The notes beneath the pieces were generated by a model. It was not told where the DNA came from. It was given only the letters and a program-made list of their open reading frames with translations, and made no database searches. Positions 1 through 6,144 of a DNA stretch of 6,144 bases are shown one piece after another (within the stretch, counting starts at the first letter, position 1; the number at the start of each line of letters is the position of its first letter). This stretch comes from Eubacteriales bacterium (GTDB lineage Bacteria; Bacillota_A; Clostridia; Christensenellales; Aristaeellaceae): the NCBI GenBank assembly GCA_028692205.1, contig JAQUXV010000030.1, forward strand, positions 7,815 to 13,958. Reading direction: 5' to 3'. The translations under genes and the position numbers were made by a program.

Positions 1-980
1 GGGTGGAAATTCCGGACGTTACCGATCCTTCCGCGGTGCTGGACCTGATCGGTTCGCCCGCGAAACTGGAATTCCTGGATTCGGACGGCAACGTGTTTAT
101 GGAAGGCCGCGAGCTGAAAACCGCCACCGCCACCACGGATGAGAACGGCAAGCCCGCGATTAGCTTTGCGCTGACCAGCGAAGGCGCCGAAATCTTCGGC
201 GATATGACAGCCAAGAGCATTGGCAAGGATATCACCATTCAGCTGGACGGCAACGAGCTGATGAGCCCCACCGTAAACGAAGCGATTTACGGCGGCAACA
301 TTCTGGTTACCGGCTCCTTTACCGAAGATCAGGCTCAAACCTACGCCCTGCAGCTGCAAAGCGGCGCCCTGCCGCTGGATCTACGGCAGGATAAATTGGA
401 TACGATCTCCGCAACGCTGGGCGACGACGCGCTGACGACCTCCGTTAACGCCGCCATGATCGGCATCCTGCTGGTTATGCTCATCATGGTTCTGCGTTAC
501 CGTCTGGCAGGCGTTCTGGCCAGCTGGGCGCTGTGCATCTACATTATCATGCTGTTCCTGTTTATCGCGGTGGTTCCCGGCATCCAGCTTACGCTGCCCG
601 GTATCGCCGGTGTTATTCTGGGTATCGGCATGGCTGTGGACGCCAACGTCGTGATTTTCGAACGTGTGAAAGAAGAAGCGCGTTTGGGCCGCCCGATGAT
701 CCACTCCGTGCGTATCGGCTTTAAAAACGCCATGAGCGCCGTGCTGGATGCCAACGTGACCACCATTATCGCGGCCATCGTGTTGCTGTTCTACGGCACC
801 GGCTCGGTGCAGGGCTTCGCGACTACGCTGCTTCTGGGCGTTATCGCCAGCATGCTGACGGCAATCATCGTTACGCGCTTCCTGCTCACCCGCACGGTGA
901 CGATTTTCAAAAATCCCAGCCTGTATATGACGGGGATGAAAAATTCCGCGGTGGAAACCGTTGTAGAGGAGGCGAAGTAA
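1..980 (+). CDS. secD: Protein translocase subunit SecD, 3' part (5' end outside the window)
   Basis: Accessory subunit of the Sec translocase in the cytoplasmic membrane; with SecF it uses the ion motive force to help draw exported proteins out of SecYEG. The frame is open to the left edge, so the GTG at position 3 is an internal valine codon and not a start; 325 residues are visible of a usual ~400 or more, so the first membrane helix and the start of the large external domain are missing. Seen directly: the end of the external domain with the family block GGNILVTGSF...LQSGALPLDL (visible residues 97-127), then five membrane segments (about 148-166, 169-191, 195-215, 247-264, 271-294). The SecD signature GMAVDANVVIFERVKEE is at 209-225, including the helix-4 Asp (D213) linked to ion coupling. 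No frameshift is seen. The stop is one base before the secF start, so the two are co-transcribed and probably translationally coupled. Identification is firm. Confidence 0.97.
   Translation, partial: VEIPDVTDPSAVLDLIGSPAKLEFLDSDGNVFMEGRELKTATATTDENGKPAISFALTSEGAEIFGDMTAKSIGKDITIQLDGNELMSPTVNEAIYGGNILVTGSFTEDQAQTYALQLQSGALPLDLRQDKLDTISATLGDDALTTSVNAAMIGILLVMLIMVLRYRLAGVLASWALCIYIIMLFLFIAVVPGIQLTLPGIAGVILGIGMAVDANVVIFERVKEEARLGRPMIHSVRIGFKNAMSAVLDANVTTIIAAIVLLFYGTGSVQGFATTLLLGVIASMLTAIIVTRFLLTRTVTIFKNPSLYMTGMKNSAVETVVEEAK
965..972 (+). promoter_or_regulatory. Ribosome binding site of secF inside the end of secD
   Basis: AGAGGAGG lies nine bases before the secF ATG and within the last codons of secD. 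It is a near-perfect anti-16S match and fixes the secF start at 982. The overlap with secD coding sequence fits translational coupling of the two subunits. Confidence 0.85.
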
Positions 981-981
981 G

Positions 982-1914
982 ATGCGTGTAAAGATTAAAA
1001 ACCATTCCAAGATCTGCCTTATGATCTCCGGAACGATCCTCCTGATCGCGATCATCATGTCCATTCTTGGATACGGCATCAACTACGGCATCGATTTTGC
1101 CGGTGGTTTGAACATTGAGTACAACATGAATTCGACCTTCAATCAGGCCGATGTGGAAACCGCCCTTCGGAATCAGGGCCTGACCGATTTCAAAATCTCC
1201 ACTTCCGGCGAGGATGAAACGACGCTCAACATCCGGATTCCGAAACTGGACAGCCAGGAAGAAATCCAGACCCTGCAAAGCGGCATCGAAACCGAGCTGC
1301 TGGCAACCTACCCCAATATGGACGTGGATAACGCAGTCGCCAGCTACGTTGGGCCTACCGCAGGCGCAACGCTGGTGAAAAACGCCATTCTGAGCGTTCT
1401 GCTGGCCTCCGCGCTGATGCTGGTGTACATCGCGCTCCGTTTCGACCTGAACAGCGGCATGGCGGCTGTTTTCGGCCTGATGCACGATGTGCTGATCATG
1501 TTCAGCTTCATGGTCATCCTGCGCAACATCATCCAGATGAACAGCTCCTTTATCGCCGCAATGCTGACCATTGTCGGTTACTCCATCAACAACACCATCG
1601 TCATTTTCGACCGCATTCGCGAGAACCATAAAAAGACGGAGTATTCCAGCCTGCCGCGTGAAGAGGTTGTGAATATTTCGATCCGTGAAAGCCTGGGCCG
1701 TACCATCAACACGACGCTGACCACGCTGGTCACCATCGTTTCGCTGTACGTGCTGGGCGTAGCGTCCATCCGCGAATTCAGCCTGCCGATCATCGTGGGC
1801 ATTCTGGCCGGCCTTTACAGCGCCAACATGATTAACGGTTATGTGTGGGCCTTCTTGGAGGAGAAACGCAAAGACCGGAAAAAGACGGCGAAGATGAAAG
1901 CCAAGAAAGCGTAA
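982..1914 (+). CDS. secF: Protein translocase subunit SecF
   Basis: Partner of SecD in the SecDF complex of the cytoplasmic membrane. The 310-residue length is normal for a stand-alone SecF. In order: a short basic N-terminus, membrane helix 1 (about 12-31), the DFAGG motif at 38-42, an external domain to about 120, then VGPT (123-126) and five further helices (about 133-152, 158-180, 187-208, 244-262, 267-290). The LHDVLI-like block GLMHDVLI is at 165-172 and the signature GYSINNTIVIFDRIREN at 199-215, followed by GRTINTTLTTL at 239-249. The C-terminal tail (293-310) is strongly basic (KRKDRKKTAKMKAKK), expected on the cytoplasmic side. One oddity: the usual SINDT motif reads SINNT, so an Asp normally found in that helix is Asn204. 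The start is supported by the AGAGGAGG site nine bases upstream. The gene is followed 35 bases after its stop by an intrinsic terminator, so it is the last gene of the operon. Confidence 0.98.
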   Translation: MRVKIKNHSKICLMISGTILLIAIIMSILGYGINYGIDFAGGLNIEYNMNSTFNQADVETALRNQGLTDFKISTSGEDETTLNIRIPKLDSQEEIQTLQSGIETELLATYPNMDVDNAVASYVGPTAGATLVKNAILSVLLASALMLVYIALRFDLNSGMAAVFGLMHDVLIMFSFMVILRNIIQMNSSFIAAMLTIVGYSINNTIVIFDRIRENHKKTEYSSLPREEVVNISIRESLGRTINTTLTTLVTIVSLYVLGVASIREFSLPIIVGILAGLYSANMINGYVWAFLEEKRKDRKKTAKMKAKKA

Positions 1915-1949
1915 CCGTAACACGGGAAACCAGATGAACGGTTAGCGGA

Positions 1950-1982
1950 GCCGCGCTTCCAAAGGGAGCGCGGCCCTTTTTT
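1950..1982 (+). terminator. Intrinsic terminator of the secDF operon
   Basis: An 11-bp GC-rich stem (1950-1960 pairing with 1964-1974, one G-T wobble) closes on an AAA loop and is followed after two C by six T (1977-1982). It begins 35 bases after the secF stop. Read on the minus strand the stem is not followed by a T run, so it should act only on plus-strand transcription. Confidence 0.9.
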
Positions 1983-2179
1983 ATCAAGGTAGATTTTATC
2001 GAACAGTCGCTGGGAAGCGAGCCCTCCGACAGACATTCGTAACCACCGGTGGAAGCGCGTATCCGTATGCCCTGCGGTGCGGAAACTGCCCGAAGTGATG
2101 CGATAGAGGCGGTTGAATCCGCGTATGCGAAGCAAGGGCGTAATAGTGGCGAATGCCGCTTTCTGAGTTGTGCAACATA

Positions 2180-2220
2180 ATGCAATCCCCCCGACGGCAC
2201 AGCCGTCGGGGGGATTGCGT
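2180..2220. repeat. Perfect 17-bp inverted repeat with 3-nt loop (strong hairpin)
   Basis: The arm GCAATCCCCCCGACGGC (2182-2198) is exactly complementary to 2202-2218, with an ACA loop at 2199-2201; one T-G and one A-T pair extend the stem outwards to 2180 and 2220. Neither side is followed by a clear T run, so it is not a typical intrinsic terminator. It lies 267 bases after the secF stop and about 230 bases after the stop of the leftward gene, so it could fold at or near the 3' ends of transcripts from either direction. The form (short loop, long GC stem, intergenic) resembles REP-like palindromes; whether it is repeated elsewhere cannot be seen here. Confidence 0.85.
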
Positions 2221-2381
2221 AAGAACCTTTCAATAGGCAGTGAGGGGGAAGCGGATGACGGATCAATGTCTGTAATAGAACAAGTGAAATAGCGGCAGTA
2301 AAGCCGTCTATTCCCGAAAGCATAGGTATGTAAATACAAAGCGTTGTGAAGCGACCCGCGCATGCCACGGTGCCGCCGCCG

Positions 2382-2404
2382 CCCCGGCCTTGCCCGCCCA
2401 ACCC
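2382..2404 (-). other. Possible G-quadruplex motif on the minus strand
   Basis: Four G runs on the minus strand (complements of C runs at 2402-2404, 2397-2399, 2393-2395 and 2382-2385) are separated by loops of 2, 1 and 7 bases, which meets the common G3N1-7 pattern. It would lie 48 to 71 bases beyond the stop of the leftward membrane-protein gene, in the 3' untranslated part of that transcript. It may also be a chance result of a GC-rich stretch. Confidence 0.45.
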
Positions 2405-2452
2405 TGCCGGAAAGCTGCTTCGCCGCGCGCGCATTCTACGGTTACTTCGGGT

Positions 2453-3769
2453 TTAGAACGTATTGCCCGACGACAGCAGGAAATAGAGATAGTATATGGA
2501 GGAATACAGGTGCCATACCAGCAGGATGAAACTTGCAAGGTAGGCTGCGGAACGCACATGGAGCACGGTGGACGCTTTCCGGTACACACCGGAAGAAACC
2601 GTCCCTTCTTTTGCCGAGGCCTGCAGGCGCAGGCGGTCGGCGCGGTACTCGGCAATGGAGTCGAAGAACCGGGGGGTGACGACCACCCAAAGCATAAAGG
2701 CGGCGCTGAGGCTGGCCCAGTTGAAATTACCGTGGTTCAGGCGCACGCCGGTTTCATGGAAGAAGGTGGCCTGCAGCATGCCGAAAACAGCCATCAGCAG
2801 GCAGAGGACAAGCGTCGCGTCCTTGAACATGCCTTTTCGGTACGTAACAACCAGCACAAACAGGGGGAAGGCTGTCATCATCAGAAGGCTGCGCAGGCAG
2901 AACCACGCATCTGCTAGCGTTGCGCCGAAGTAAACGCCGCTGGTATAGGGCACCACTACACCTGTGTAATATAGGTACTGCAACAGAAAATAGGCGACCG
3001 ACGGGATAAAAGCCAGAATGATCTGCAAAAAGTAACGACTGTTGCGGGGATGGCGTATCCACTGCACGAGAAAAAACACGGCGGCCGCGGGAATCAACGC
3101 CTGCATGAAAGTGGGCTTGCAGGCGAGGCTCACCATGGTAAGCGCCGCGAGCATAATCACTTTTCGCCAGGGCAGCATTGCGCGGTTTCCCTCACTGGGC
3201 AGGCGCTGCTCAAACACATACCAGCAGTGTACGGTGTAGGGCACGCAGAGCATCGCCGTTACCAGCACGGCCAACTGCGTGGGGTTGTGCCATACGGTAG
3301 GCGATCCGATGCCCTTGTATACAAGCGGGTTTACACCGGCAATGCGGATGGGCGTTACCAGCATCAGCCCAAGCGAAATCAGCGCGACGGCGGCGCGGGA
3401 AAGCCCGCTGCGCGTCATCACGGTCAGATACCGGCAAACCAGCAGGTACAACAGTCCCTTGCAGACCGCGCAGACGATGGCCGCGGACCAGTTGAGCGGT
3501 ACGCCCAGCTGATAGAGCGCCGAAACGAAAATATGCCAAAGCGGGTATGCCAAACGGCTGGTGATGCTGTGGGGATCGGTAAAGTTAAACTCGCTCGCAA
3601 TTACGGCGTGCTTATACAGATCGCTCTGTGTATTGGCAAACTCCCATAAAAAGATATAGAGCGAAAAAGCGACCAACGCTGCCAGCGACGTCCATTTGAA
3701 TAGATCGAAAGGTTGCCGGCCATCGCGCCTGCGCAAATCGCGATGAAGCTGTACGGCATCAAACGTCAT
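2453..3769 (-). CDS. Polytopic membrane protein of unknown function, possibly GT-C-like
   Basis: A 438-residue integral membrane protein; I do not recognise the exact family. It has a hydrophilic basic N-terminus (1-24, including RDLRRRDGR) and about ten to twelve hydrophobic segments (near 27-46, 75-90, 93-113, 122-140, 164-181, 202-216, 221-236, 247-263, 288-309, 317-334, 349-365, 407-431). After helix 1 comes an external loop with SDLYKHA (49-55) and LAYPLWH (73-79), and later GSPTVWHNPTQ (155-165). An acidic residue in the first external loop followed by aromatic/His motifs recalls GT-C polyprenyl-phosphate-sugar glycosyltransferases, but that is a weak structural analogy; a polymerase, flippase or other envelope protein is possible. 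A basic cytoplasmic loop (about 366-405) precedes the last helix. The frame is open further upstream to 3874, but the ATG at 3769 is chosen because AAGGAGG stands six bases before it. It lies 126 bases after the acyltransferase-fusion gene on the same strand and has its own candidate promoter. Confidence 0.8.
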   Translation of the reverse strand: MTFDAVQLHRDLRRRDGRQPFDLFKWTSLAALVAFSLYIFLWEFANTQSDLYKHAVIASEFNFTDPHSITSRLAYPLWHIFVSALYQLGVPLNWSAAIVCAVCKGLLYLLVCRYLTVMTRSGLSRAAVALISLGLMLVTPIRIAGVNPLVYKGIGSPTVWHNPTQLAVLVTAMLCVPYTVHCWYVFEQRLPSEGNRAMLPWRKVIMLAALTMVSLACKPTFMQALIPAAAVFFLVQWIRHPRNSRYFLQIILAFIPSVAYFLLQYLYYTGVVVPYTSGVYFGATLADAWFCLRSLLMMTAFPLFVLVVTYRKGMFKDATLVLCLLMAVFGMLQATFFHETGVRLNHGNFNWASLSAAFMLWVVVTPRFFDSIAEYRADRLRLQASAKEGTVSSGVYRKASTVLHVRSAAYLASFILLVWHLYSSIYYLYFLLSSGNTF

Positions 3770-3775
3770 GGAATT

Positions 3776-3782
3776 CCTCCTT
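3776..3782 (-). promoter_or_regulatory. Ribosome binding site that sets the start at 3769
   Basis: AAGGAGG on the minus strand, six bases (GAATTC) before the ATG. It is a full-strength site and rules in favour of the 438-residue product over a version 35 residues longer. Confidence 0.9.
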
Positions 3783-3845
3783 GGATGCTTGCTTAGCGCC
3801 CCTGTAAACGGCTGCTCAAGGCGAGGCCGGACAACGGCACGGACC

Positions 3846-3874
3846 ATGATAGCACGAAAAGGAGACAGGGGCAA
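3846..3874 (-). promoter_or_regulatory. Candidate sigma-70-type promoter with extended -10
   Basis: On the minus strand TTGCCC (3869-3874) and TATCAT (3846-3851) are separated by exactly 17 bases, and TG stands one base before the -10 box (TGCTATCAT). The -10 box matches the consensus at five of six positions and the -35 at four of six. Transcription would start near 3839, giving an untranslated leader of about 70 bases before the 438-residue membrane protein. This would let that gene be expressed apart from the upstream fusion gene. It is a prediction from motif fit only. Confidence 0.55.
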
Positions 3875-3895
3875 TCCGTATTCCCGTTAAACGCC

Positions 3896-6097
3896 TCAAA
3901 CGTGCGGCGAGCCGCCTGCTTCCATTGCCTGAACGGTCGCGTCGCCTTCCGGCTCTGCGGGCGCATGATCTTTGTCGGGTTCCGCCTTGCGGAGATGCCC
4001 ATGCTTCAGGTGCTGTTCCTCCTGCTCGTAAAGCGCCTCCATGCTGTGTTGCAGGGCATTCACGATGCGGAGCTTCTCCTCGGTGGCGGGCACGTCCGGA
4101 TTATAGACGATTCCTTTGCCAAAAGTCAGCGTGCGAAGGCGTTTGCTGGCATAGATGGGCAGGAACACGGCGCGCTTATGCGTTTTCTGGTAGTAGGCAG
4201 GGGCAATCATGGCGAAGCCGGTGTACAGGTCGCCGACCCCCTCGCTGGCGTAGCCCTTTTCCCCTGGATTTTCCGCTTCGCCCCGCTCCGGGAACACGAG
4301 AATGTTGTCTCCCGCCTGCATTGCCTCAATGGTGAGGCGGAAGGTTTTGATGAGGTGTCGGGGGCTGTTGCGGTAAACGGGTATGGCTTCCAGACTGTTG
4401 AACACCCAAAGGCAAACGGGACAGATCAGCTTTGTCAGGGGCATCTTCAGGCGATTCGGCAGCCATTTCTGCCGGACCAGCGTGTTTTCGTAGATGTAGC
4501 GAACAATGACGTCCTTTTCCATCATGCTGCTGATGCACCATGGGCGAAAACTGATGGGCACATACAGGTTGGTAACCACCGGCCCATACAGCTCGCCATG
4601 GTTGCAAACCAGCACGATGGAGCCTTCCTCGTAGCCCGCGGCATTCTCGCGTCCCAGCACGCGGTGATAGTAAAGGGGCCGGAGCAGCAGAACGATCAGT
4701 TTTACACCGAAACGGTTTTTATGCTTTTTAACCACAACTTCATCCAGCTGCTTTTTCAGGGCGGGGTTTTCCTCGTCCGTCAGCGTTAAAAACCGGCGCA
4801 GCTTTTCAAAGTGCCGATTGTTCATCGGAAAATGCAAAACGCTTACGATCGCGGCAACCAGCAGCAGCAGCGGCGGCGCCACCATCAGCGGGCGGAAGCT
4901 GCCCAGCAGCACCGCAAAGTCGATATCCGCCCAGTTGAGGCCGCCGGGCATGCATAACACAGCCAGCAGCACCAGCGCAATCACTTGCCCAAGCAAAATG
5001 GAAAGCTCGGTATACACGGCACGAATGCGGTCATACCCCTGCATATGGTTTTGCAGGCCGTATTCGGCCACTTCCGTCATCTCCCGCTCCAGCTGGGCAA
5101 GACAGGTAACGGATATGGAAAGGCCGCTGGAACACAAGCCCAGCGTAAGGTAACTGCGAATCAGGTCGGGCACTACGCCAAGCTGCCGGTAAAACAGCAC
5201 CAGACCGTAGATCCATAAAAACAGACCGATTAATAACAGTTGGAGGATGGCGGGCTTGCGGCGTTTGAGATGGGTGAGGATAAAATCGGTCGCCTCGCGC
5301 AGGATAATGGTGAAGCCGACGGTGAGTGCAAGGCCCACGACGATTTCACCCGTCGTGATGCCGATGAAAGTGTATACCATGACCAGCGTTACCTGAAGCG
5401 CCATCAGGATGAGCATATGCATTCGCTGATAGGCACTGTAAGCGTTAACGGTATGTAATTCCCCGGCAATCTGTTCTACGGTTTGCGGGTCGATCGCTTC
5501 GGTTTCCCGCTCCATGGCGATCACACGCCGCTCGCGCCAGAGCGTATAACACTCCAACAGAACGCTGAGGCCGTAGCCCCCCAGCGTTTGCCACGCGGTG
5601 GTCTGTGGCAGGGAATTGTAGAGCAGAATGGTAATGATGCCGGCGGGAATGAGCTGCAAAGAGGCAAACAAGCCGATAAAGCCGCCACGCCCGATGCGCC
5701 CGCGCATTACATTGCCGACAAGCCGCCGCCCGAGGATGGCGCGCATGGTAAGCGCCAGCACTACTGCGAACAGCGCCCACACGGTCGGCGAGGACGTGAA
5801 AACAGGGTAAATAGCAAACATGGCCAACGAAAACAACAGCATCAACACCAGCAGCGCCGTGCCGAAAACCCGCATCCTTCGGGCCAGATATTTACGGTTT
5901 TCTCCCAAAAAGGTTTGCGCATACGTGGCGGCTACCGCACCGCTCATAAAAAGTGCGCCGCCCAGAATGGGCGGAAGGGCGTATGCGCTGCTGACCGACA
6001 TGGAATACAGGTAGTTATACAGGGAGCTTAACGACATCATCACCAGCATGACGCGTCGCGAGCTGGCCCAGGTACGCTCGTTTTCCCGCTGTTGCAA
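3896..6097 (-). CDS. Transporter-like membrane domain fused to a PlsC/LPLAT-type acyltransferase
   Basis: A 733-residue two-part protein. Residues 1-425 carry about twelve hydrophobic segments (near 17-33, 41-61, 78-98, 104-121, 140-160, 170-185, 228-246, 249-266, 284-303, 315-335, 364-383, 405-422) in the size and pattern of a major-facilitator-type permease, though no clear signature was found. Residues 460-690 look like a glycerophosphate-type acyltransferase: VLVCNHGELYGP (495-506, block I), IPVYRNS (572-578, block II), ILVFPERGE (599-607, block III, usually FPEG), VFLPIYA (644-650, block IV). The domain should face the cytoplasm and transfer an acyl group to a lysophospholipid or related acceptor. 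Block I departs from HX4D: the residue four after His500 is Tyr and the expected Asp position is Gly505. The tail (691-733) is charged, Pro/Ala-rich and probably disordered. The family precedent is LplT-PlsC-Aas, a lysophospholipid flippase joined to acyltransferase and acyl-ACP synthetase; the synthetase part is absent here. The TTG start has GAAGGAG ten bases upstream. Confidence 0.85.
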   Translation of the reverse strand: MQQRENERTWASSRRVMLVMMSLSSLYNYLYSMSVSSAYALPPILGGALFMSGAVAATYAQTFLGENRKYLARRMRVFGTALLVLMLLFSLAMFAIYPVFTSSPTVWALFAVVLALTMRAILGRRLVGNVMRGRIGRGGFIGLFASLQLIPAGIITILLYNSLPQTTAWQTLGGYGLSVLLECYTLWRERRVIAMERETEAIDPQTVEQIAGELHTVNAYSAYQRMHMLILMALQVTLVMVYTFIGITTGEIVVGLALTVGFTIILREATDFILTHLKRRKPAILQLLLIGLFLWIYGLVLFYRQLGVVPDLIRSYLTLGLCSSGLSISVTCLAQLEREMTEVAEYGLQNHMQGYDRIRAVYTELSILLGQVIALVLLAVLCMPGGLNWADIDFAVLLGSFRPLMVAPPLLLLVAAIVSVLHFPMNNRHFEKLRRFLTLTDEENPALKKQLDEVVVKKHKNRFGVKLIVLLLRPLYYHRVLGRENAAGYEEGSIVLVCNHGELYGPVVTNLYVPISFRPWCISSMMEKDVIVRYIYENTLVRQKWLPNRLKMPLTKLICPVCLWVFNSLEAIPVYRNSPRHLIKTFRLTIEAMQAGDNILVFPERGEAENPGEKGYASEGVGDLYTGFAMIAPAYYQKTHKRAVFLPIYASKRLRTLTFGKGIVYNPDVPATEEKLRIVNALQHSMEALYEQEEQHLKHGHLRKAEPDKDHAPAEPEGDATVQAMEAGGSPHV

Positions 6098-6107
6098 GGG
6101 TTGTTCG

Positions 6108-6114
6108 CTCCTTC
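6108..6114 (-). promoter_or_regulatory. Ribosome binding site supporting a TTG start at 6097
   Basis: GAAGGAG on the minus strand, ten bases before TTG. No ATG or GTG is available between it and the first membrane helix region until Met17, so this site decides for the TTG start. The same frame has no stop before the window edge, so a start further out cannot be wholly excluded. Confidence 0.7.
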
Positions 6115-6144
6115 GGAATGGCTGCGGTATCAGGACAAAATAAA

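Larger units (their letters stand above)
1983..2452. other. Long spacer between convergent operons, no credible gene
   Basis: About 470 bases separate the secDF terminator from the 3' end of the leftward membrane-protein gene. Open frames on the minus strand run through part of it, but they continue into the secF terminator and the end of secF, have no good ribosome binding site, and their products (rich in Arg, Ser, Pro and Cys) show no recognisable domain. No tRNA or rRNA is seen. It contains a perfect GC-rich hairpin (2182-2218), a 10-bp palindrome CCACCGGTGG (2043-2052) and a C-rich tract (2371-2404). The part from about 1985 to 2180 has the GC content of coding DNA without a gene and could be a dispersed intergenic element, a structured RNA or gene debris; the sequence alone does not decide. 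Confidence 0.6.

Noticed and set aside
907..1923. 338-codon open frame on the minus strand opposite secF
   Set aside because: It lies wholly antisense to secF, has the His/Asp/Gln-rich composition typical of antisense frames in GC-rich genes, and no ribosome binding site or domain.
1832..2434. Two overlapping minus-strand frames (200 and 174 codons) through the spacer
   Set aside because: They overlap each other in different frames, cross the secF terminator and end of secF, lack a good ribosome binding site, and show no recognisable protein pattern. A small gene in 1990-2180 cannot be fully excluded but is unlikely.
3050..3649. 199-codon plus-strand frame opposite the 438-residue membrane protein
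   Set aside because: Shadow of a gene with clear membrane helices and a strong ribosome binding site; the product is low-complexity His/Gln/Gly-rich.
3798..3872. 8-bp inverted repeat GCCCCTGT (3798-3805) / ACAGGGGC (3865-3872) in the gap between the leftward genes
   Set aside because: Arms are short and 59 bases apart, and one arm lies within the -35 region upstream of the predicted transcript start; no terminator or operator form is evident.
3770..3874. 35-residue N-terminal extension of the 438-residue membrane protein
   Set aside because: The frame is open, but the strong AAGGAGG site sits before the internal ATG at 3769 and the predicted promoter overlaps the longer version.
3902..4789. 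295-codon plus-strand frame opposite the acyltransferase domain
   Set aside because: The opposite strand carries clear acyltransferase motifs over the same stretch; the plus-strand product has none and no start signal.
4860..4880. Run of CAG/CGG-like triplets
   Set aside because: It encodes a leucine-rich stretch of a membrane helix on the minus strand; codon bias explains the apparent repeat.

Overview
The window most likely comes from a moderately GC-rich, low-redundancy Firmicute (class Clostridia, perhaps an Oscillospiraceae/Ruminococcaceae-type gut anaerobe). This is inferred from separate but adjacent secD and secF genes, strong AGGAGG-type ribosome binding sites, a long 3' spacer with GC-rich hairpins, and clostridial-looking membrane proteins. 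No rRNA or other firm taxonomic marker is present.

Left part (1-1982, plus strand): the 3' two thirds or more of secD runs in from the left edge and is followed one base after its stop by a complete secF. They form the 3' end of a secDF operon, whose products are the accessory Sec translocase subunits that use the ion motive force to pull secreted proteins out of the translocon. A textbook intrinsic terminator closes the operon.

Middle (1983-2452): about 470 bases without a credible gene lie between two convergent transcription units. They hold a perfect 17-bp, 3-nt-loop palindrome (2182-2218), a possible G-quadruplex on the minus strand (2382-2404), and a block (about 1985-2180) that looks more like a dispersed intergenic element than coding sequence.

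Right part (2453-6114, minus strand): two membrane-protein genes read leftwards. The upstream gene encodes a 733-residue fusion of a ~12-helix, transporter-like domain to a C-terminal PlsC/LPLAT-type acyltransferase domain, beginning at a TTG codon with a good ribosome binding site. After 127 bases, containing a good extended -10 promoter candidate, comes a 438-residue polytopic membrane protein of unknown function with some resemblance to GT-C-type glycosyltransferases. Together they suggest a cell-envelope lipid or glycolipid modification function, but this is inference. The most interesting items are the transporter-acyltransferase fusion with a changed HX4D motif, its unknown membrane-protein neighbour, the Asp-to-Asn change in a key SecF motif, and the structured spacer.
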